A DNA stretch of 64,000 nucleotides from Telopea speciosissima (GCF_018873765.1 NC_057923.1:8444413-8508412); one strand, 5' to 3'; positions 11,946 to 24,221 are shown, numbered from the stretch's first letter. Numbers and translations: made by a program. Notes: generated from the sequence alone by a model not told the origin.

Positions 11946-13768
11946 TAATTTCCCCCTGCAGTTGGTATAAGATCTGCTATTCTGTGGTGGCTGCGGCATT
12001 TCCTCTGAACTGTTTATGTTTGCTTCTTGCTTATGACTATCTGCAATTTGATCATCTCATCGTGATTGCCTTCCTCAAATGTACATTCTACTCAAGTGGA
12101 CCATCCTCTAAATTCTGAACCTAAGACAGCGGGTGAATATCCTGGCTCAAAAATGTCACCTCTGAAGACCTTTCGACTGACAAAAGAGCTTGTGAGTAAC
12201 AGAGTGAGATGGAAAACAGGTGTTGGGGTTTAAGAAAGACGGTTCAGGTAGTCAGGCTGATAATGGAGCACTAGAGGCCTGGAACCGTCAATTGTGCACC
12301 TTGGGGAGAGAACCACTGAGCAGAGACTTATGGGCTGTATGAAAATAACAATAGTAAGGGAGGAGAGGAAGTTTAAAGTAGGGTGTGCACTTGCAGCGTG
12401 AAATGTGAAGCTGAAATTTTGATCTACACTGGAACTAAAGCCTGACGGCGGAGGAGGGTGGGTGAAGCAGCGTACCCTTCTTTCTTAATGCCCTTACCTC
12501 CCTATCCCTTCCTGTTTCCGTCCAAGACTCTGAATCAGAGGCTCTTTTACGGTATCTTTCTCTTGCTCCGCCTGATTAGTGTTGGTTGCTCTGCTCTGCT
12601 GTGTTGGCTGTTTTTGTTTCCTTTTATGTTTGTATTTGCTATATTCTGATGAAGATGGAAATTTTCGGTTGTGGAAGCCTTCTGACCTGAAAATATTAAT
12701 TAGCAACTTAAAATCATAGCTTTTCTGAGAGTCTTGTGGGTCTTGGTTGATGGGCGTGAATTGTTCTCACATTTCATTAGCAAGTATGCAACCTGCCATT
12801 GTGGTGGGAATTCTATTCCATTGTAATTATGATGATTTGTCGCGAATTTATGGATGTGTCCTAGCTGTCCCTATGCTTTGTTTATTCAATAACTTTCAAG
12901 TCATTCTATATTCTAATGATATCATTAATTGAGAAAGAGGGGAAACCAACTGGTCTATCACACAGTGTCGATTTATTAATTGTGAATTGTTTTCTGTTTC
13001 ATCAATTCTAGTAAAATCATTGGTTTGTCAAAAATAAATCTTAGGAAAGGGTGAGTAGCCACTAGCCAACTGTTTGTTTTAAAGTTGCAAGTTATCTTCC
13101 CCATACCACTACTATTTTAGCTTGATACCTGTTAGGTTTGCAGGTGTTTGAGTGCCCCACCAATCCTTAAAAAGTTTTGTAATGAGAAAAGGGAGCTGAA
13201 GTTGGGGACTATTATCAAGACTACATAAAGTATAGGATGGGCATTCAACTATGTCCTAGGAGTATATGAATGACAGATAGCTGTCGGTGGATTTGCTGTT
13301 GCTAAGATGTCAAGCTAGTTGATATGTGATGGCTCAATGCCAATTGGAAAGCAGTTTGTGGTGCTTATGAGTTCTTTGGCTGCACCTACAGCACAGGCGA
13401 AATTCTTTTAGTTTTCAAAACACTGATACCAAGGACTAGATTTCCTTCTCTTACATGTTTCTTGCCTTCTTTTTTCTTAATATATAAGTTCCAATGCAAT
13501 CAATTTAATATTAGAGGGTTTTCTTTACTTTTTATTTTTTTGGAGGGGGTGTCTTGGGGGGTTTTGTGGTACTGTTTCCCCGACTTTGACAGAGAGGCTC
13601 AACTGCTTAAGCTGTGGATGGTTTTAGGGAAATAGAGTTCTGTTATTGTGATTGGCCTATGAGCAAATGAAAGCCTGAAAATATTCTTATTGTCATTGTC
13701 CCTTTCAATGTTGGAGACACTAGGATCCTTCTCTGAATGGTGGCACTAAATCTGTTTACTTTATGCAG
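11946..13768. other. Spacer, possibly upstream exon and intron of the PPR pseudogene
   Basis: No open frame is supported. A pyrimidine-rich leader-like stretch near 12470-12560 ends in a possible 5' splice site (ACG/GTATCT near 12552), and a good 3' splice site (TTTATGCAG) ends at 13768, just before the pseudogene ATG. This suggests that the 5' UTR exon and leader intron of the ancestral PPR gene lie here. That is inference only. Confidence 0.35.
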
Positions 13769-14848
13769 ATAATGTTGAGAACATAACAGATCAGTACCCT
13801 TTCCCAGTGTGCAAGAACTTTTTTTCTTACTGGTTCATGAGGTAATGCTGCAGATGTAAGTTCATGCACCTGCTCTGAAGATGAAATTTGTGTTTCAAAA
13901 AAGCAGCAAAGAAGTAATGAAGTTTTTCAACCATACAAGACTTTGGCACAAGATGAGAGTCTACCATCGGGAGATGCAGTAGGAACAGTTGGTCATCACA
14001 GAGCAGAGAGTGGTGTCCATTCAGTTCCAGTCCCGCATATTCCACCCTCTCCCACTTCTTTGGGAAGGCCTAATGATTCAATTTATGTCAGTGGCAATGT
14101 CCATGCTGCTCAGAAGGATTTGGTGCGTACATCCATTCATGTTACTGACCACTTTGTCAAGGCTGGCATTGCAGCAGTTAATTTCCTTTCTGATTTGGCA
14201 AATTACAAGCTTCCTACATCAGATGGAAGTGGAGCACTCTTGTCTCAGAATTGTATGGTTGATTCTACTAGGCTCATTTCCAACAAATGTCATCAAGTGA
14301 GCAGCCTCATAAGAGAGACTACACCAAATCCCATGGGAAACCATCAGTTGATATAACAAGAGGGTCCAACTCCACAACTCACTGTAACGGTTCAAAGGGA
14401 GTGTGTAGTGAATTCAGTAGAGACTCACAGCTTGCCTTCAGAATTCAGATTATGGGAGGTGCTCAATACCACAACGACACAAAACTGATTATTCATACCA
14501 CTTCATCGCTGAATCCAAGTCAAAAGGATGGACTTCGGAAGGTAAAGTTGTGGGAAGCGTTGCTGAAGGCTTTAAATCCATTGATAAGGTTCAGAAGCCC
14601 CTGAGATCTACAGAAATGCCAACCGGATCCACCTCAATGTCCAGGCAGCAGTCTGTAAAAACTGGGCATGCTATGGAACATGATTATCAAATTCTGCAAC
14701 ATACGAGGTGGGGACCAGCAGCAGAACAGGCTCTTGGGAATCTTGGCTGCTCATTTGATGCCTATCAAGCAAATCAAATTCTAAAACTGCTTCAAGATCG
14801 TTCAGTTGCTCTCAGTTTTTTTCCACTGGTTGAAACACCAATGAGTAA
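13769..14848 (+). pseudogene. Truncated P-class PPR pseudogene (At1g18900/At1g74750 type)
   Basis: Read from ATG 13772, the conceptual protein keeps the layout of the N-terminal region of Arabidopsis At1g18900-type PPR-SMR-like proteins (recalled): RTFFLTGS, SEDEICVSKKQQRSNE, then FVKAGIAAVNFLSDLANYKL, CMVDSTRLISNK and finally TRWGPAAEQALGNLGCSFDA with YQANQILKLLQDRSVALSFF. It carries in-frame stops near 13784 (TAA) and 13838 (TGA) and at least two frameshifts (around 14290-14360 and 14520-14560). Homology ends after FFHWLKHQ near 14841, just where the repeat array should begin, so about two thirds of the ancestral protein is missing. The preserved 3' splice site at 13768 shows it is a duplicated genomic copy and not a retrocopy. 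Confidence 0.8.
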
Positions 14849-15159
14849 CAACCATCATAGAGCCCTGCAAATAGTAAACAATCTCGACTCCTTTTAAAAA
14901 ATAAAGAAATTGTAAATTTTTAGTTAGAAAAACAGATTTATTGAGAGGACAAAACCATTGATCATAACATTGATTGGGAGAAATGATAATCTTAATTATA
15001 GAAGAGGCAATAGATTTATGAAAACTTTAGTATATAAGATCAAGATTTCAATTTCAATTTATAATTAATTCACTCACCAAAGAAAAGTTTGAGTGCCTAC
15101 TGCCTAGCAACAGGTGATGGAATATGATAGTCTTGTATATAGGGGAGTCAAAGATCAAT
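14849..15159. other. AT-rich spacer after the PPR pseudogene
   Basis: Short A- and T-rich sequence with no gene. The abrupt loss of PPR similarity at about 14845 followed by a LINE remnant suggests the pseudogene was cut by repeat insertion or deletion at this point. Confidence 0.5.
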
Positions 15160-15510
15160 CTAGATATTTGTTTTACAATCATCACCTATTCGAGGAAAAA
15201 CACCAGCAATGCTATTCCAGGTCCAAGAACCTCTCTTCATAAAAATAAAATTGTCTAACACAAAAACATTAGCAAAATATTTGTAACTTAGAGAGGGTTT
15301 TTTTTCTCTTTTTGATAAGTAACCTTGAGAGTTAGTAAGTAATCTCCAACCTAAGTTAACAAGGAGGGCTTTATTGTAGGTAGAATAGTCTCTTAACCCA
15401 AGCCGTCTCAAACACTTAAGAGGACAGATGGTATGCCAAGAAAAAAGATTAGATTTCTTCTTATCACAACCAAATCTTAGCCATTTCTTCTTATTACAAC
15501 CAAATCTAAA
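15160..15510 (-). mobile_element. LINE remnant (region after RT)
   Basis: The minus-strand frame 15160-15411 reads RRLGLRDYSTYNKALLVNLG, WRLLTN and, further on, TWNSIAGVFPRIGDD. This is the GLGFRDL..FN.ALLAK..WRLL and W.SI pattern found downstream of the RT core in plant L1 elements. Both sides are decayed, with no poly(A) end or duplication visible. A short duplicated word, ACAACCAAATCT, lies at 15465-15510. Confidence 0.65.
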
Positions 15511-15690
15511 AGAATAGATATAGCCATGTAGGTCCTTTAACTTTGGGTTCTTTCTGATTGGTTATCCTTTTTCCTTTGTTTTAAGTTTAGGATCCAATTT
15601 CTCTTCACCCATGGTTATGAGAGAATTTCTTCAATCTTGGGATTTGACCCTCTGATTGAACTGAAAAAGTCTTTTTCGATCTGATACAAT

Positions 15691-15917
15691 CAGGGATTGT
15701 AACTAGTATCGGGACTTTGTATAAGTCTCTATAGATATCGATATGGATCAGTCATATCAATCCGTGTCGGATCGATTCCAGATAAAAATCCCACTTTTTC
15801 ACCTAAAATCTTCGCATTTCAACTGATTCACTAATATTGTATTGGTCTAGTATTGGTATCGGATGTGGTCTATACAAATATGTATTAGACGATACGATAT
15901 TGATACCTAAATCTATG
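15691..15917. mobile_element. hAT-like non-autonomous element, TATCGG-rich
   Basis: Starts CAGGGATTGTAACTAGTATC and ends ATACCTAAATCTATG. The flanks GATACAAT (15683-15690) and CATATAAT (15918-15925) agree at 6 of 8 positions, so the duplication is decayed. The inside has repeated TATCGATAT, TATCGG and GATACGATAT words. It matches the architecture of better-preserved elements at 27.4, 28.0, 37.7, 51.5 and 59.4 kb. Confidence 0.55.
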
Positions 15918-16889
15918 CATATAATAGGGGTGTGAGTTAATGATGAACCCATGCATACGAACTGTGCAACTCCCCTTCTGTGCACCCATTAGCTTGTTGT
16001 GGGAGATTCCATTTCAAGCGAACAACGTATCCCTGCATAAGTTTTTTGTTTTCAAATAATTGATTGGAGTTGTTACACTATTTTTTTAGGTTTCTTGTGG
16101 CATTAGGTTTTGTACCACAGGCAAGGGAAGCCACTATTTAATCTAAGAAAAGAAATGTGAGAGGCGTGCAACTTTCTTATAGGGGTTTTGCTTCTTTTTT
16201 TTAGGTTGAGGGTTTGCTAAGTTCATATAACAAGTACAAGGACACTCATTATATTTCCAATATAAACACGTTGGATCAATTGACATTAAAACCCATAAAA
16301 TAATACGGTAGGAAAATAAATTTTGCTTAGCTGACGACAGGCCATGTAACACAAAAATATATATGTGATCTTAGCAATTTTGTAATTATTATCCGGCATG
16401 GTTGCATGCCTTCTTTGAGTTAGATCGGATTTAAAATTTTGGGTTTTGTTATTATTATTAGAGTAAGGAATCTCTACTTGGTCGCATGGCCTCTACACAA
16501 GCATCTAGACCAATGGGTGATTGAGGTATTATCTCACGATGCCCAGTGAGAGGGCGTAGGAAGCACCATCAAGTACAGATCTTTTTCCCTTATTATTATT
16601 ATTTTCTTTTGGGAAAGTGATGGACACTGAGTGCCAAGTGGCCCTCTGCCAACGTGGAGTGTTAATCTTTGCACCCTATATATATTTTGAGAAAAAGAAG
16701 GCTGCGTGGTGCTTGCATCTAGACATAGGAAGGGCGAAATGATTGCCCCACCACTGTGAAATGAAATCTCACCCATGTTGGATGCCTTTGGGGGTGTTCT
16801 CATTGGCCTCTGTGCTGATGCAAGGCTCACAGCCTGTGACCGATCCCCTTCCCATATATTGTTGGGGAAAAGAATGTTGTCAAGCTGCG
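15918..16889. other. Spacer without recognised gene
   Basis: AT-rich sequence with scattered short frames that have no domain (for example minus 16143-16352 and 16534-16956). ATT-repeat runs occur near 16450 and 16590. Nothing else could be supported. Confidence 0.5.
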
Positions 16890-17010
16890 TAATGTATGCT
16901 AGCACCTCCCTATATCTATCTCTCTCCTCCTTCCTATTAAATGATATATCTAGCATTTTAACCCTTTATGGGAGAAGAAAGATAGACAAGGGAGGTGCTA
17001 GTATACACTA
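16890..17010. mobile_element. Hairpin MITE, copy 1
   Basis: The left arm (16890-16930) contains TGTATGCTAGCACCTCCCT and TCTATCTCTCTCCTCC. The right arm (16971-17010) is its inverted, diverged copy (GGAGAAGAAAGATAGA, then AGGGAGGTGCTAGTATACA). It is related in sequence to the hairpin at 20390-20516, and both are followed at once by a GAACAGAGAAC/GGACAGAGAAC word, which suggests the element extends a little further. Confidence 0.65.
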
Positions 17011-17747
17011 AACAAGTGGACAGAGAACTCAATCCCATATTTTTTTATGGGAAAAAAACCCTGAAAGCCAACATGACCTTACACCCATACACATGAGTGC
17101 GAATGACAACCCTGCCCCTTGAAAGGGGAAAATCTCACTTCTATTGGCCAGCCACTATTGGCACAGTGGTACACTACTTTTCAGGAAACCCTCTCCTTTT
17201 TTTTTTTTTATATAAAAAATTAAAAAATAGAAGTGAAATTATAAATGCTAATCCACATTCTTCATCATATGAGACCCGCACTAGGTAATATAGGATTATG
17301 CAAGAAGCAATGGTTACATCACACGTGGGTGGGTGAGAAAGCTTGCTCGTGGGTCTATTTGCCATCAATTTTTGTTATGACTTCCTTTAAAAAATAGGCC
17401 CAATTGTCGTACCTCATTGGTGTGTTCTCTTATTCCTCTTGCTCAAAGAATTCTCTTCCAATGGATTTAGTTTCATTGCCGCAATTAATGGAAGGGAAAA
17501 ATAAGATTGTTAGGATGTCACACATTGCGCTTAAACACATGAAGTGTGAAATGACCACTCTGTCTTGTGAAATAAAAAATCTCAAATAAGGAATGCTCTA
17601 GAACATTGTCATTGGTCCCCATGCTTGTGCAGGGGCCACACAGCCTGACAACAATTCTCCTACCTTAATTGAACTGTGGGTCAACCGTTTAGAAGACTTT
17701 TGACTTTTATTGGGTTTAATGGAATTAAAAGTTTCTTAAAACTAAAA

Positions 17748-20370
17748 GGGTACATTCCATTTCAGGTCCCTAACGTTTGGTGGATTAGCACCCGTAGTCC
17801 ATAGTTTTTTCGAGCCGCGGAAATGCAAAGTTTTATATCGAAATGTAGTGGAAATTAATATTTGACTAAAATGCCCCTTTCTTTATGAACGGATTGTTAA
17901 TTAACCAGACGTATTTTTATTGTGTCCGGTTCCTGCCCTGCATAGTTGTCCAGTTTCTCTCATATGGGGTGGAAATGACGACTTAATCTCACTCGGACAA
18001 TGTGTTCGGGCAAGGGGTTAGATCATCATTTCTGAATCCCTATGAGAGGAATCAGACAATTGTTCTGGTCAGGGAACGACGGTGAGTTTTGCCCTTTGGA
18101 GGCTTTAGAGAGAGAATATCTGTGACAGCGGTTTAAAAAAAATTCAGTTTTCATTCATCTAAAATTTCGACATGAAATCCATATAAAACAGAAAAGATTT
18201 ATGCTTTTCTTGTTTATTTCTTTTCAAAGTATCATCTAGACTTGAAAATCAATGACTGGAGAGCATCGAGAACTTGTTAGGGTTCTTAGAATTTAGAATA
18301 AGAAGAAACTAATTTTCCGCTGAGTTTGAAGTTTGAACAGAACGGAAAGAAATTTTGATATTCTATTTGATTCGGTCTCTAGCAGAGGAAAAGAAATTGA
18401 ATTCATCATTAAGGTTTGAATTGGCTCTGGTTGGAAATCAGTTTTCGAGATTCATCTCCAAGGTTTGAATCGGCTCTGATTGAGATTCTGATTACACTCG
18501 TCTAGTGCGTAGATCTGAAGATTCCAACAGTTTTCTACGATTTTAGTTTTTCTTGTTTTTGATTTTTTGTTGTTGTTATTTATTGAATGTTGAACTTGTA
18601 AAGAGGTTGTGATCCTGTAGAGGGAGGAAGCGGAGCGGCTGAATTCCTCGAAGGTCTCGCTCTGATTGGTGCTGTTGATCCCTAGAGTGAAGTCGCCGTC
18701 ATTAGCCATACGGCCCATGCCCCATGCCATGGCTCGATTGCTTGACAGTTGACACTCTCATAGTTTTAAACTATTACTTGAAGCCTCCTGCATTTTAAGA
18801 TTTCTTATTACTAATTCTTGTCCGTTAGTTTCGCTTATGGGGTTAGAAAAGTCTTTAAATACCCAAACTTCAGGTAGCGAATTGACCCTTTTACCTTTTC
18901 ACTAAAACACTTCATTAATCTAGTGTTACCTTTTTACCCTTATTTTACAAAACCCAAACCCGTCTCCTCAAACCTTCCAGTCGTTCCAACATCATCTTCC
19001 ATCTCACCTCTTTCTTCTTCGATGATCCGGCGATCTCTGAGGAGCTCCACTCTTCAATTTAACGATCTTCGAGTTGCGAAACCGACCACGATCAAGAGGA
19101 ATGGTCGATTCAATCCAGATTTCAAAGTCTCAGATGGCTCACCAAAGAGCAGAAACTCAGATGTCAGTCGTTCAATAAGTACAGGTCTAAGATTTAAATA
19201 GTTAAATCTAGTAGCAGGTTTATTTACCAAGAAAGAAACTATATACAAATTTAGGATTTAAATAGTTATTGAAGATAGGAAGGTTGTGCTTGCTGTCTCT
19301 GTTTGCTCAATCTGATCTGGGGTCGCTAAACATGGGATCTAGCTCGAGGTTGGCTGGGGCTCGTGATGAACCTGAGATTCCCAATTTCTCCGGCGGTGAC
19401 CTCCCTCGCTTCTCACTATGATCTCTCTCCTCCCACCACTCCAACTCCATTCCACCCCCATTCTTTCACCAGAGTTAACGTTAAAAATCACCAAATAGCG
19501 ACCACTTTTCATTGGGTTAAATCCTTCGATCATCCTCCGCCTTCATCGTTTGACCTAAGCATGATCTCTCTGTTTTTTCGGAAGCCTGGTTCGTAATCTC
19601 TATTTTTTTTTTCCACTTTCTTTCTCTTTTCGTATGTTTATTTTCCAAATTTTTTATTTCGGGTCTCTAATTCCTCCCCCCTTTACGTTCTTGGGTATGT
19701 TTTATCGTGGGAGGGGAGATCTGCAGTGGCAGTAGGGTGAGGGACCCTCTATTTAGTTAACAAGAACTGAGAGAGGATTGTTTTTGTTATCTCAGAGCAG
19801 AAGCTGCAACAGATTGTTCCTTCGCCAAAATGAAGTTTATAAAACTAGGATCAGAGCCTGATTCATTTTGGACAGGCTTTTCTCTACAACTGCCTCTAGT
19901 TTTGCTTATGTGGTTGTTGGTTGCTTTGCCAGGAGTTTGATCTTGGCTTTCCCTTCAGAGACATACCTTCGTCTCAAGGGGTTGTAGCAGTAAACCTTGC
20001 CAGAAACTTCAATTGTCTTTTTCACCTTCACCTTCGTCGGCGATGAATTGAATCGATTTGGGTTTTATTTAGGGTTAAAACCTTTAAAGGATAAGTTGGT
20101 AAAATAAACTTTTCCATCCAACCACTAATAATAGACTAAACAATCAGGCTTCACGGGGTTTCAAGTAATAGTTTCAAACACATTGGAGGTGTTAAAGAAA
20201 CAATTAGGCCATAATACAATAGGAGTGTGAGGGTGTCCAGGTAAAATTTACCCAGTCTTTTAGAAAAGAAGGGGTATTTTAGTCAAATCATATTTTTCAT
20301 TAAATTTCGAAAGACGTCTGCAAGTGTTAATTCTTCAAATTTGAGGGACATATGGTGCAATTTGTATCGA
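17748..20370. mobile_element. Probable MULE-like element with long degenerate TIRs
   Basis: The left end (about 17748-17880) reads GGGTACATTCCATTTCAGGT, TTAGCACC and later TTTGACTAAAATGCCCC. The right end (about 20270-20370), reverse-complemented, reads GATACAAATTGCACCATATG, TTAACAC and later TTTGACTAAAATACCCC in the same order and spacing. Long TIRs ending in a TGACTAAAATRCCC block are typical of plant Mutator-like non-autonomous elements. No 9-bp duplication was found. The 2.4-kb interior has no transposase. It includes leader-like CT-rich stretches and a 92-aa minus frame (18452-18730, MANDGDFTLGINSTNQSETF) that might be captured host sequence, which I cannot identify. Confidence 0.5.
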
Positions 20371-20389
20371 GAAATAGTTTTCTGTCTGG

Positions 20390-20516
20390 GAGTGTGGCTT
20401 ACGCCAGCACTCTCATGTGTCTATCTCTCTCCTCCTTAAAACAAAGGGGCAGAGATATCTTTTCACATGGGGAGGAGAGAGATAGACTCATGGGAGTGCT
20501 AGCGTAAGCCACACTC
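20390..20516. mobile_element. Hairpin MITE, copy 2
   Basis: Arms at 20390-20435 and 20471-20516 are inverted copies matching at 43 of 46 positions (GAGTGTGGCTTACGC, AGCACTC, GTCTATCTCTCTCCTCC). The spacer is 35 bases. It has the same arm words as the older hairpin at 16890-17010. The high arm identity implies a fairly recent origin and a stable foldback if transcribed. Confidence 0.8.
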
Positions 20517-20707
20517 TACGCTAGCACTCCCGAACAGAGAACTTTTTCCCACACACATATATATATATAAACATGAACAGTGTGATTGGATCATCTCATC
20601 CATGGACAATTGTGTCAAAATGGTATTTATGGCAATATAGATATGAGATATGACCGGTCAGATGAACCAGATTTGTTCATTCGCGGAAATGCAATCCTTT
20701 TCCTAGA

Positions 20708-20914
20708 AACAATCCAAGATTTCATTTAAGGGTTTAATCTTTATTCTGTCCTAAACTTCTAATTCCTAATTGAGATTTTTAATATTATATATATTAAATC
20801 ACCTTTTCTTTCCAAGATTTCATTTAAGGGTTTAATCTAAGTCCTAAGTCCTAAGTCCTAAGTCCTAAGTCCTAATTGAGATTTTTAATATTATATATAT
20901 TAAATTACCTTTTC
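20708..20914. repeat. About 105-bp tandem duplication with a (CTAAGTC)5 insertion
   Basis: The segment beginning TCCAAGATTTCATTTAAGGG and ending in ATTATATATATTAAAT occurs twice, at about 20708-20811 and 20813-20914. The second copy has gained five exact copies of the heptamer CTAAGTC (20837-20871) where the first has unrelated T-rich text. It lies some 300-500 bp upstream of the putative TATA box of the deubiquitinase-like gene, so it could lie within its promoter. Confidence 0.8.
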
Positions 20915-21119
20915 TTTGACGATTATGAACATTTTAGTTAATTATTAATTATTAATATCTTAATAATGGGGCTGGACTGGGACTGTTCGAAGTCTTAAAA
21001 GGGTACCTAATTGAATCTCCAAGATTAATAATCCCCATTGCATTCCCCACACAAAGTCACTCAGAAGACTCAAAAAGTCACAACAACCACCACTCCCCTC
21101 ATTTCCTTCCTTTCCCCCA

Positions 21120-21491
21120 CCCCTCTCCTTCCTTCCTTCTCTGTCTCGATATCGATAATCTCCAAGCACGCAAGAGAAGGGAAACCCAAAGAAGACAAAG
21201 ACAATATAAAATCCAAACATCTCAATCTCACTTAGTTCTTTCTACCACCGTTTGGTAGGTGAGAGCGAGAAGGAAGAAGGAAGAAGGAACGCACAGATTG
21301 ATAGATCACAAACTCAAAGCTAAAAAGCGATCGGTCTCCGCCGGCAGAAATCACAGAGCTCACAGTGCTTCTTCAATCGGGTATTACTCATTATTCAAGT
21401 GAGTATCTCTCTCTCCCGGATTTTTCCTCTTAACCCTCTTCCCCTTGTTGTTATGCATGCATAGCCAGTATAGTTTTAGAATCAGCAACGC
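21120..21491 (+). promoter_or_regulatory. Core promoter and 5' leader of the deubiquitinase-like gene
   Basis: A TATAAAA at 21205-21211 is the best TATA candidate, which would place transcription start near 21240. The following CT- and GA-rich leader is typical of plant 5' UTRs. A short leader intron is likely: donor GTGAGT at 21399 and an acceptor TTTTAG or ATCAG at 21479 or 21485, just before the ATG at 21492. This is inferred from signal sequences only. Confidence 0.5.
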
Positions 21492-24221
21492 ATGGGGCAT
21501 AAGAAGCGAAACCCTGCTCAACGCTCCAGACCCTCTGCTGCTGCTGCTGCTGCTACTGTGGTTGCTCCGGTGGTACCATCAGACTCCGCGGATAGCATCG
21601 TCGGAGATGACCGTTTGTTAAATCTCGGTGCTTACGAGGACTCTCCTCCCGAACAGACTAAAATCGAAACCGAAGTCTCTGCTTCACCCGAATCGGATGC
21701 TCCATCCTATACTGCAGTAAAGCTGGAATGCGAGCGAGCCCTCAACTCTCTCCGCCGTGGGAACCATACCAAGGCCCTAAGACTGTTGAAAGAGTCATGC
21801 CTTCGCCACGAGGGTTCTGCTCTACTTCACCGTGTCCAGGGCACCGTCTGTGTTAAGGTGGCTTCCCTAATCGAGGATCCCAATGCCAAACAACGACACC
21901 TTAAGAACGCAATTGAGTCCGCTCGCCGTGCTGTTTCACTCTCTCCCAACTCCATTGAGTTCGCCCATTTCTACGCCAACCTGCTCTACGAGGCTTCCAA
22001 TGACAGTAAGGGTTATGAGGAGGTTGTACAGGAGTGTGAGCGTGCTCTCTCGATTCAGAATCCGGACGATCCCGCGAAGGAGAGCTTGCAAGACGAGAGT
22101 CAGCAGAAGTCGTCCAGCCCTGATGCCCGGATCACTCATGTCCAGCAGGATCTTCGCTCCCTCATTCAGAAAGCCAATATTGCTTCGATTTCTACGTGGA
22201 TGAAGAATCTGGGCAATGGAGCTGGTGAGGAAAAGTTCCGTCTCATTCCAATGAGGCGGCTTTCCGAAGATCCCATGGAAGTCAAGCTGGTCCAGACCAG
22301 GCGGCCTAATGAGATAAAGAAGGCAACTAAGACACCAGAAGAACGGAGAAAGGAGATTGAGGTACGTGTTGCTGCTGCGAGGCTGTTGCAACAGAAATCT
22401 GATTCGCCCGAACCCCAGAATGAGGATGAGAGGGCTTTGGAATCGTCTTCGGGGCCTCATCGACTGGGAGAGCGTCGCAAGTATGCTAATTTGCGGAAGA
22501 TTGCCTCTTCTGTGGATAGGATGGATCAAATTCGATGTTATTGGAGTTCTATGAGTCTTGATAAAAAGCACAGTTTGCTAGAAGTGAGTGTGCGTGAACT
22601 CAGGGCTTATTTCAGTTCATCCAAGGATGGTTTGGCATCTGATATCCTATCAGAAGCGCTCAGTTTTGCCGAGGCCAATAAGACATGGAAGTTCTGGATG
22701 TGCTGCCGCTGCAATGAGAAATTCATAGATTGCGAATCACACATTCAACATGTTGTGCGGGAACACATGGGACATCTCTCGCCCAAATTGCAATCTGTCT
22801 TGCCTCAAGAAGTTGACTCTGATTGGGTTCATATGCTTCTTAATGGTTCATGGAAACCATTGGATGCCTCTGCTGCATTGAACAATCTTGAAAATCAGTC
22901 GAAATGCCAGCCCCATAATTTTGTTGATGGTTCTGATATCAGGAATTGTGCAGACAGGATTAAGGAGGAATCCATTGCTGACAATTGGTGCTCCAATGTT
23001 GAATGGGATTCTTCCCCTGATGATGAGAAACCACAACTGTTAGAAGATGGATCCAGAACAGGGGATATTTGCAATGGAAATCCTGTGGGAAGTAAGAACC
23101 ATGAGGACATTCCCAACTATGAATTAAGGGATTTCGATGGAAACCAGTGGCCTAAGGAATATTCACTTTCACAGAGTTGGCCGTTGTCTGATGATTCTGA
23201 GCGTACAAAACTCCTCGAGAGAATACATGGCATGTTCCAGTTGCTTCTAAGACATAAGAATCTTGCAGCTAGCCATCTTAACAAGGTGATACAATATACC
23301 ATGGAGGAGCTTCAGGGTCTTGCTCCAGGTTCATGGCTTTTGAACCATGGCTTGGACCAAACACCTCTCTCTATTTGCTTCCTGGGAGCCTCCCAGCTTA
23401 AAAAAATCCTCAAATTCTTGCAGGAGCTTTCTCATTCTTGTGGTTTAGGCAGATATTCTGAGAAATCTACAGATGATTCTGGCAGTGGCACCCCGGTGTG
23501 TGAAATCAAAGAGAGGATTGTTCTCACTGGTGATTCATCTTCTCTCCTATTGGATGAACGCTTACTGTGGGGTGAGCTTACTCCCAGCATATATCATGAT
23601 GCTTCAGCAGATGATGGTGCTGCTGCAACTTCTCTTGTTGTTGGTGATCCTGAAGAAGGGGGGCCGACCGACAGTGATGCTTTTGTATCATGGATATTTA
23701 CAGGTCCATCGTGTGGAGAGCAACTGGCATCTTGGACACGCCTGAAAGAAGAAAAAACACAAGAAGGCATGGAAATTCTCCAGTTGCTAGAAAAGGATTT
23801 CTATCTCTTGCAGAGCTTGTGTGAGAGAAAATGTGAGCATTTGAGTTATGAAGATGCTTTGCAGGCAGTTGAAAGTCTCTGTCTTGAAGAACTTAAGAAA
23901 AGGGAGCATGTCACAAAATTTGTCCCTCGTAGTTATGAAAACATCCTGAGGAAGCGGCAAGAAGAACTTGTTGAGAGGGACAATGATGTGATGTTCGTAA
24001 GTAGGTTTGAGTTGGACGCTGTATCAAATGTTCTTAAAGAAGCACAAAGTCTTAATGTTACTCCATTTGGGTACGAGGAACCTTTGACAGGTGTGGCTTC
24101 TCGTTTGTGTGACTTGGAAGGTGGTGAAGAAGATGATTGGAGAATGCAGGACTACATGCACCAAGCAGATGCTTGCATTGAGATGGCCATTCAGAGACAG
24201 AAAGAACAGTTGTCTGTTGAG
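21492..24221 (+). CDS. Exon 1 of the deubiquitinase-like gene
   Basis: Codes for residues 1-910: the [13 protein letters not shown] basic start, a (GCT)n poly-Ala run, DUF627, the zinc-finger-like segment and most of the DUF629-like region. It ends QKEQLSVE before GTAGGT. The following 81-nt intron is stop-free and in frame, so the raw frame continues unbroken to 24551 although conservation (LSKIDARIM resuming at 24303) argues for splicing. Confidence 0.9.

Noticed and set aside
16534..16956. 140-aa minus-strand frame
   Set aside because: It overlaps low-complexity repeats and a hairpin MITE arm and has no recognisable protein pattern.
21531..21560. CTG/GCT repeat as a regulatory or expanded-repeat feature
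   Set aside because: It is a short in-frame poly-Ala run in a disordered N-terminus, common in plant proteins.
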